In this document: piece by piece, positions 5,742 to 10,547 of the stretch
How positions within the stretch are numbered: the first letter of the stretch is position 1
Layout: every line of letters starts with the position of its first letter
Assembly: GCA_017454585.1 (NCBI GenBank)
Contig: JAFTCU010000249.1
Coordinates: 1 to 10,547 of the forward strand
DNA: 10,547 bases
Direction: 5' to 3'
From: Thermoguttaceae bacterium
GTDB taxonomy: Bacteria > Planctomycetota > Planctomycetia > Pirellulales > Thermoguttaceae
Translations under genes and position numbers: made by a program
Notes under the pieces: generated by a model
Seen by the model: the letters and a program-made list of their open reading frames with translations, nothing else
The model's database searches: none
Told to the model about the DNA's origin: nothing

Positions 5742-8700
5742 ATGTTTGCGCGTTTTTTTATAGATCGTCCGATTTTCGCGTGTGTGATCTCGGTCGTGAT
5801 CGTCATTCTGGGAATTCTATCGTATATTTCTCTCCCAATGACACTTTTCCCCACCATCGCCCCGCCGACGATTTACGTCCGGGCGTCTTACCCGGGCGCC
5901 TCGCCTGAAACGGTTGCAGAAACGGTTGCGGTCCCGCTCGAAGAACAGATCAACGGTGTCGAGGATATGCTCTACATGACGACGAACTGCACGAACGGCC
6001 AGGTCGCCATCGCTGTCACGTTCAAGGTGGGGACCAATCTCGATATGGCGCAGGTACTCGTTCAGAACCGGGTTTCCATCGCGAGTCCGAAACTCCCCGC
6101 CGAGGTACGTGAGCAGGGCGTTACGACCAAGAAGCAAAGCCCGACGACGATCGTCGTGATGAGTCTTTACTCCCTGAAAAAAGGAACAGTCAGGGAAGGT
6201 TGCCAGCTCGTGAAGGACGTGGACGAAAAGGGGGAGTACTACCACGAAAAAGAGTTTGAAAATCCCGAGGATAACGAGCCGTACTATAAAATGCTCTACC
6301 TGAGCAACTACCTGCGGCTGAATATCCGGGATGAGATTTCCCGTGTGCCGGGCGTTGGCGACGCGTCGATCAACGGCGAGCGCGAGTACTCCATGCGCAT
6401 CTGGCTCGACCCGGACGCGATGATGATCCGCCACGTTTCCGCGAAAGACGTCGTGACGGCCATTCAGAAACAGAATATTCAGGTCGCCGCGGGTCAGCTC
6501 GGTCAGCAGCCGGTTCCGCGGCCTCTGGATTTTCAGTACATTTTGCAGGCGCATGGCCGTCTGTTCGACGAGGAGGAATTCGGCCGGATCATCATCCGCA
6601 CGACCGAGGACGGCGAGATCATCCGCCTGAAAGACGTGGCGCGCCTTCAGCTTCACTCCAAGATGCTCGACGTGGTGGACTTTCTGGAGGGTGACCTGGC
6701 AATCAAGGACGAGGAGCACATCCAGCCGGACGGTACATTTCGCCGCGAGATCTACCACAACACGGAGATGTGCACGCTGCAGATCTCCCAGCTCCCGGGA
6801 GCGAACGCGATCCAGACGGCCAAAGCGGTCCGTTTGAAACTCCTTGAGCTGGAAAAATCCTTCCCTCCGGGGCTTAAATACACGATCGGCTACGACGTGA
6901 CGCCGTTCATTTCCGAGTCGGTCCACGAGGTGCAGAAATCCCTGCGTGACGCGATTCTTCTCGTCGCACTGGTCGTGGTTTTGTTCCTTCAGTCGTGGCG
7001 AGCGGCGGTGATCCCGCTTCTGGCCGTTCCGGTTTCGCTCATCGGGACGTTCATCGCCATGGCCGGCTTCGGTTTCTCGCTGAATAACCTCTCACTTTTC
7101 GGTCTGGTTTTGGCCATCGGGATCGTGGTGGACGACGCGATCGTGGTGGTGGAAAACGTGGAGCGTCACCTTGAGGAGGGCCTTTCGCCTCGTGACGCCG
7201 CGCGAAAAGCCATGGACGAAGTCTCCGGCGCGCTGGTCGCCATCGCTCTGGTTTTGAGCTGCGTGTTCGTGCCGTGCGCGTTCCTGACCGGGGTGACGGG
7301 GGCGTTCTTCAAGCAGTTCGCCCTGACGATTGCGGTCTCGACGATCATTTCGGCCTTCAACTCGCTGACGCTTTCCCCGGCGCTGGCGGCGCTGCTCCTC
7401 AAGCCGAAATCGGCCAAGCGCAACCCGCTCACGTGGCTGATCGACGTTACGATCGGCTGGTTCTTCCGTCTCTTTAACTGGACGTTCGACCTGGCGACGA
7501 ACATTTACATCCGTTTCGTCCGGATATTCCTACGGCTGAGTTTCATCGTGGTGATCCTCTACGGCGGGCTTCTGTACCTGACGTACGACACTTTCAGAAC
7601 CACGCCGACCGGTTTCGTGACTCCGATGGACCGCGGCTACCTGCAGTGCTTCGTGATGCTTCCCGATTCGGCCTCCCTGAACCGGACGATCGAGGTTTGC
7701 CGCAAATTCCAGCGCATCTGCTTCGGCGACCCGGACGACCCGAACAGCAAACCGATCCCGGGCGTGCGTTTCTGCTCGAGCGTGGACGGCGTTTCGTTCC
7801 TCGTTTCGGGCTTCATGGCGAACATGGGGTCCGTCACGATCCTGCTCGACCCGATCGAGGAGCGCAAGGCTTCCGGCATCACCGACATGATGGTCCGTGA
7901 CGAGCTGATGCGGCGCGCCGAGAAAGAAATTCCCGAGGCCCGAATTCTCGTGAACCGACCCGCTCCGGTCGATGGCATGGGAAAAGGCTCCTCTTCCGGG
8001 TTCAAACTTCAGATCCAGGACCGTGGAAACCTGGGGCTCGAGGCCCTTCAGAAAATCACCGAGGACATCGTGGAGCTGGGAAACGCCAGCCCGATCTGCA
8101 AAAACCTCCAGACGCAGTTCCGCGCGAGCACGCCGATGAAGTACATCGACGTGGACCGTGAAAAGGCGCAGGACATGGGGGTCGAAATGGACGAGATCTT
8201 CACCGCGCTTCAGGTCTTTCTGGGGTCCCGGTACGTGAACGACATGACGTTCCTCGGGCGAAACTTCCAGGTGAAAGTCCAGGCCGACGCCCAGTTCCGC
8301 GCCGAGGACAAAAACCTGAACCGGATCCACGTGAAAAACTCGCGGGGGGAAATGGTTCCGCTGGGCTCCATCTGCTCGGTGAAGGACGTTCCCGGCCCGA
8401 TCACAGTGACGCACTACAACATGTACCCGGCCGCGGCCATTACGGGCGAAGCGGATTCCGGATTCAGCTCGGGCGAGGCGCTTCAGGAGATGGAAAAGAT
8501 CTGCGAGAGCAACCTCCCGCAGGGCATGTGGTATGAGTGGTCCGAAATGTCGCTGCTCGAACGCACGGCGGGGAACTCTGCGATGTACGTCTTTTTCTTT
8601 GCCGTTTTGTTCGTGTTCCTCGTTCTGGCTGCGCAGTACGAGTCGCTGGTTCTGCCGCTGGCGATCATTCTGGTCGTACCGATGTGCCTGCTCAGCTCGC

Positions 8701-9113
8701 TGACGGGCGTGCGGATGGAGGGGCTCGACATGAATATTTTCACCCAGATCGGCTTCCTGGTTCTGGTGGGGCTGGCCTGCAAAAACGCGATTCTGATCGT
8801 GGAATTCGCAAAAGTGAAGCAGGACGAAGGGCTGACCCGGTTCGAGGCGGCCGTGGAAGCGTGCCGGTTGCGCCTGCGCCCGATTTTAATGACGTCGCTG
8901 GCTTTCATCCTCGGCGTGGTCCCGCTCCTCTTCGCGAAGGGGGCCGGGCACGAAATGCGCTTCACCCTCGGCGTGGCGGTCTTTTCCGGAATGCTCGGCG
9001 TGACGCTCTTCGGGATTTTCCTCACCCCGGTGTTTTATTCGGTGATCATGATGATTTTCGGCAGACGGAAGAAAACGGAACCGTCAACCCCATCCACCAA
9101 AGCCAAAGAATAA
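5742..9113 (+). CDS. RND efflux pump, HAE1 (AcrB/MexB-type) inner-membrane subunit
   Basis: 1123 residues against about 1050 for AcrB. It is a proton-driven antiporter that captures substrates from the periplasm and passes them to an outer-membrane channel. The start 'MFARFFIDRPIFA' is the classic HAE1 N-terminus; two homologous halves follow, each with one TM, a large periplasmic porter domain and five TMs (TM1 ~9-29, TM2 from ~404, TM7 ~600-616, TM8 ~947-967). The proton relay is complete: D464-D465 in TM4 ('GIVVDDAIVVVEN'), K1014 in TM10 ('CKNAILIVEF'), T1051 in TM11 ('LRPILMTSLAF'), matching AcrB D407/D408, K940, T978. Offsets to AcrB grow from 0 to 57 before TM4, owing mainly to insertions near residues 145-186 and 318-340 in the PN2 part of the porter, both charged. 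No Shine-Dalgarno is evident before the ATG, but the N-terminus fits the family exactly. The adaptor gene follows by 19 bases; no TolC-type gene or regulator is present. Substrate cannot be told from sequence. Confidence 0.
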   Translation: MFARFFIDRPIFACVISVVIVILGILSYISLPMTLFPTIAPPTIYVRASYPGASPETVAETVAVPLEEQINGVEDMLYMTTNCTNGQVAIAVTFKVGTNLDMAQVLVQNRVSIASPKLPAEVREQGVTTKKQSPTTIVVMSLYSLKKGTVREGCQLVKDVDEKGEYYHEKEFENPEDNEPYYKMLYLSNYLRLNIRDEISRVPGVGDASINGEREYSMRIWLDPDAMMIRHVSAKDVVTAIQKQNIQVAAGQLGQQPVPRPLDFQYILQAHGRLFDEEEFGRIIIRTTEDGEIIRLKDVARLQLHSKMLDVVDFLEGDLAIKDEEHIQPDGTFRREIYHNTEMCTLQISQLPGANAIQTAKAVRLKLLELEKSFPPGLKYTIGYDVTPFISESVHEVQKSLRDAILLVALVVVLFLQSWRAAVIPLLAVPVSLIGTFIAMAGFGFSLNNLSLFGLVLAIGIVVDDAIVVVENVERHLEEGLSPRDAARKAMDEVSGALVAIALVLSCVFVPCAFLTGVTGAFFKQFALTIAVSTIISAFNSLTLSPALAALLLKPKSAKRNPLTWLIDVTIGWFFRLFNWTFDLATNIYIRFVRIFLRLSFIVVILYGGLLYLTYDTFRTTPTGFVTPMDRGYLQCFVMLPDSASLNRTIEVCRKFQRICFGDPDDPNSKPIPGVRFCSSVDGVSFLVSGFMANMGSVTILLDPIEERKASGITDMMVRDELMRRAEKEIPEARILVNRPAPVDGMGKGSSSGFKLQIQDRGNLGLEALQKITEDIVELGNASPICKNLQTQFRASTPMKYIDVDREKAQDMGVEMDEIFTALQVFLGSRYVNDMTFLGRNFQVKVQADAQFRAEDKNLNRIHVKNSRGEMVPLGSICSVKDVPGPITVTHYNMYPAAAITGEADSGFSSGEALQEMEKICESNLPQGMWYEWSEMSLLERTAGNSAMYVFFFAVLFVFLVLAAQYESLVLPLAIILVVPMCLLSSLTGVRMEGLDMNIFTQIGFLVLVGLACKNAILIVEFAKVKQDEGLTRFEAAVEACRLRLRPILMTSLAFILGVVPLLFAKGAGHEMRFTLGVAVFSGMLGVTLFGIFLTPVFYSVIMMIFGRRKKTEPSTPSTKAKE

Positions 9114-9132
9114 GGTAAATTTTTAGGTAAAA

Positions 9133-10383
9133 ATGATGAATTCAACGAAAATACTTTTTTCCCTCCTTTTGGTCACCCTCATTTTAACAGGCTGCGAAAA
9201 AGATGAGTCGCCCGCAGTCCTTGAAACTCATTCCGAGGTCGTGAAGCCGATCGAGGCGCACGTTATTCATCCATCGACGCGTGAAGTCGTGGATTACGAG
9301 GAATTTACCGGTCGAATCATGCCTTACGACGAGGTGGACGTTCGGCCCCAGGTCACGGGGACGCTGCTCTACTGTTCGTTTAAGGAGGGGGCCAGAATGC
9401 GCGTCGATCCCCAGACCGGCAAACTGAATGCCGAGAAGGAACCGGAACTGAAATTCCGTGAAGGCGATGAGGTTCAGGAGGGGGAGCTTCTGTTTGAGAT
9501 CGACCAGGACGTTTACCTCACGACGCTGCACAGCGCAGAGGGGGAACTTCAGGTGCTCGAGGCCCGAAAGCGCCGTCTGGAAAACGAGAAAAAACGTGCC
9601 GACAAACTGCGCCCGAGCGGGGCCATTTCGGCCGAGGAGTACGACGCGGCGGTCTTTAGCCTTCAGGAGTGCGAAGCGGAAATCGCCACCACGAAAGCCA
9701 AGATCCAAAAGGCTGCTTTGGACGTGAGCTACACGAAAATTTACGCGCCGATTTCCGGTTACCTGTGCAAATCGGAGGTTTCGGTCGGGAACCTCGTGCA
9801 GGCGAACTCCTCGTCGAACTCCACAACGCTCGTGCATATCGTGAAGCTCGACCCGATTTTCATTAATATTAATATTGACGAGCAAACGGCCCAGCTCCTG
9901 AAACGCCTGGCCGACGAGCGCCGGGAGAAAAACCCAAAGGCGAATTTGGACCTGGAGGTGGAATTCCGCCTTTCGGACGAGAAGGAATTCACGCACAAAG
10001 CCAAAATCGACTACGTGACACCGACTCTTTCGCAGAGCACCGGTACACGTTTGGTTCGGGCAGTCTGTGAAAACCCGAAAACGGCCAGCGGAGAACGTAT
10101 GTTTCAGCCGGGAATGACGGTCCACGCCCGAATTTCCACGACGGAAAAGTATGATGGGATCCTGATTCCTGAAGCAACATTAAATATGAATCAGGCTATT
10201 CATTTCGTGTACCTGTGGGACCCGGCGACCGGTATGCCGAAGATCCGGAACGTTGAACTTGGCCCGCTCCAGTCGGACAATATGCGCGTGATCCGCTCCG
10301 GCCTGAGCGAAGAAGACCAGATCGTTGCGGACAATTTGCTGCGCGTGCGACTGGATCGACCGGTGAAACCGATTGAGGAATGA
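9133..10383 (+). CDS. RND periplasmic adaptor (membrane fusion) lipoprotein, AcrA/MexA-type
   Basis: 416 residues. It bridges the RND pump to an outer-membrane channel. Residues 1-20 plus the lipobox 'LTGC' (C21) mark a lipoprotein. Order of parts: N-terminal beta strands and first lipoyl half (about 45-86, 'VDVRPQVTGTLL'), an unusual insertion at about 87-110, then 'GDEVQEGELLFEID' (111-124), a short alpha-hairpin (about 128-198, with 'RADKLRPSGAISAEEYDAA'), second lipoyl half 'TKIYAPISGYL' (201-211) and 'SVGNLV', a beta-barrel domain (about 230-340, with 'LDPIFININIDE') and a membrane-proximal domain (341-410, 'ILIPEATL'). These match the HlyD/AcrA family. ATG codons at 9133 and 9136 are both possible; TTTTTAGG upstream gives a weak Shine-Dalgarno. 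It is the second gene of the pump operon, whereas the adaptor usually comes first. Its stop codon lies inside the left arm of a long inverted repeat. Confidence 0.
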   Translation: MMNSTKILFSLLLVTLILTGCEKDESPAVLETHSEVVKPIEAHVIHPSTREVVDYEEFTGRIMPYDEVDVRPQVTGTLLYCSFKEGARMRVDPQTGKLNAEKEPELKFREGDEVQEGELLFEIDQDVYLTTLHSAEGELQVLEARKRRLENEKKRADKLRPSGAISAEEYDAAVFSLQECEAEIATTKAKIQKAALDVSYTKIYAPISGYLCKSEVSVGNLVQANSSSNSTTLVHIVKLDPIFININIDEQTAQLLKRLADERREKNPKANLDLEVEFRLSDEKEFTHKAKIDYVTPTLSQSTGTRLVRAVCENPKTASGERMFQPGMTVHARISTTEKYDGILIPEATLNMNQAIHFVYLWDPATGMPKIRNVELGPLQSDNMRVIRSGLSEEDQIVADNLLRVRLDRPVKPIEE

Positions 10384-10508
10384 ATAATGAAGAACGAATA
10401 ACGAATAATGAGGAGAATGAGTTCAACCTCCAGCGGGTAAAATACCAGTCCAAGGTCAAAATCTTTCTCCCCATTATTCGTTATTCGTTATTCATTATTC
10501 GTTTTTTT
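10382..10508 (+). terminator. 36-bp heptamer-built inverted repeat plus T7, likely terminator of the efflux operon
   Basis: The left arm (10382-10417) and right arm (10465-10500) are inverted copies matching at 34 of 36 positions, with a 47-base loop. Each arm is made of 7-base units: left GAATAAT, GAAGAAC, GAATAAC, GAATAAT; right ATTATTC, GTTATTC, GTTATTC, and a partial unit. A G and seven T (10502-10508) follow the right arm, as in an intrinsic terminator for the plus strand. The last two bases of the adaptor stop codon are the first two of the left arm. It may alternatively be a small mobile repeat that landed at the gene end. The remaining bases 10509-10547 are T- and C-rich low-complexity sequence with no gene that I can see. 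Confidence 0.
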
Positions 10509-10547
10509 GTGGCTCGCCAAAATTTTTTTCGTTTTCCCCCCCTTTCC

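Noticed and set aside
5817..6926. 369-codon antisense reading frame inside the RND pump gene
   Set aside because: GC-rich third positions of the pump gene leave the antisense frame open; the product is His/Arg/Val-rich with no motif.
10196..10474. 92-codon minus-strand frame across the end of the adaptor gene and the inverted repeat
   Set aside because: It reads through the heptamer repeats ('FVIRSSLFI') and then antisense to the adaptor; typical artefact of repeat sequence.
10382..10500. CRISPR array or phase-variable invertible element
   Set aside because: There are no regularly spaced direct repeats with unique spacers; the arms are inverted heptamer arrays with one loop, and no recombinase or flanking promoter that could be inverted is visible.

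Overview
The window reads as chromosomal DNA of a Gram-negative bacterium of the Planctomycetes-Verrucomicrobia-Chlamydiae group, most likely a planctomycete. The main pointers are three. The J-like protein has an N-terminal signature (start through 'HYTLLGVP' to 'ARDCLLD') that I associate with planctomycete proteins. A very large secreted beta-solenoid protein has autotransporter-type repeats. A periplasmic SUMF1-fold protein lies next to it. The envelope is diderm: there is an RND pump with a lipoprotein adaptor. The taxonomic call is inference from memory of these families, not a search result.

Layout. Minus strand, left third: (1) a secreted beta-solenoid protein starts at 1896 and runs off the left edge, still open after 632 codons. 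(2) Upstream of it, a signal-peptide SUMF1/FGE-fold protein occupies 2215-3396. A hairpin terminator (2062-2098) and a separate sigma70-like promoter (2003-2030) lie between them, so they are probably separate transcription units. A divergent intergenic region (3397-3595) holds a promoter for each direction and an AT-rich perfect palindrome. Plus strand: (3) a J-domain-like, Pro/Ala-rich tandem-repeat, single-TM, TPR-like protein (3596-4729). (4) A membrane-anchored protein of unknown function (4774-5613), likely in the same operon, followed by a strong hairpin (5671-5710). (5) A HAE1-type RND pump of 1123 residues (5742-9113). (6) Its periplasmic adaptor lipoprotein, 19 bases downstream (9133-10383). 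A 36-bp heptamer-built inverted repeat plus T7 (10382-10508) closes that operon.

How the genes work together. Genes 5 and 6 form two of the three parts of a tripartite drug/solute efflux pump; no outer-membrane TolC-type channel or dedicated regulator is in the window. The pump-then-adaptor order is the reverse of the common acrAB arrangement, and both proteins carry insertions relative to the usual family, suggesting a divergent pump/adaptor pair. Genes 3 and 4 are a plausible co-expressed pair of inner-membrane proteins with unknown task. Genes 1 and 2 are exported proteins, without evidence that they act together.

No tRNA, rRNA, CRISPR array, transposase, phage gene or plasmid origin was seen. 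I found no clear new multi-gene system. The most unusual items are the heptamer repeats at two loci, the near-perfect 60-bp coding minisatellite, the SUMF1 protein lacking the catalytic cysteines, and the paired insertions in the efflux proteins.
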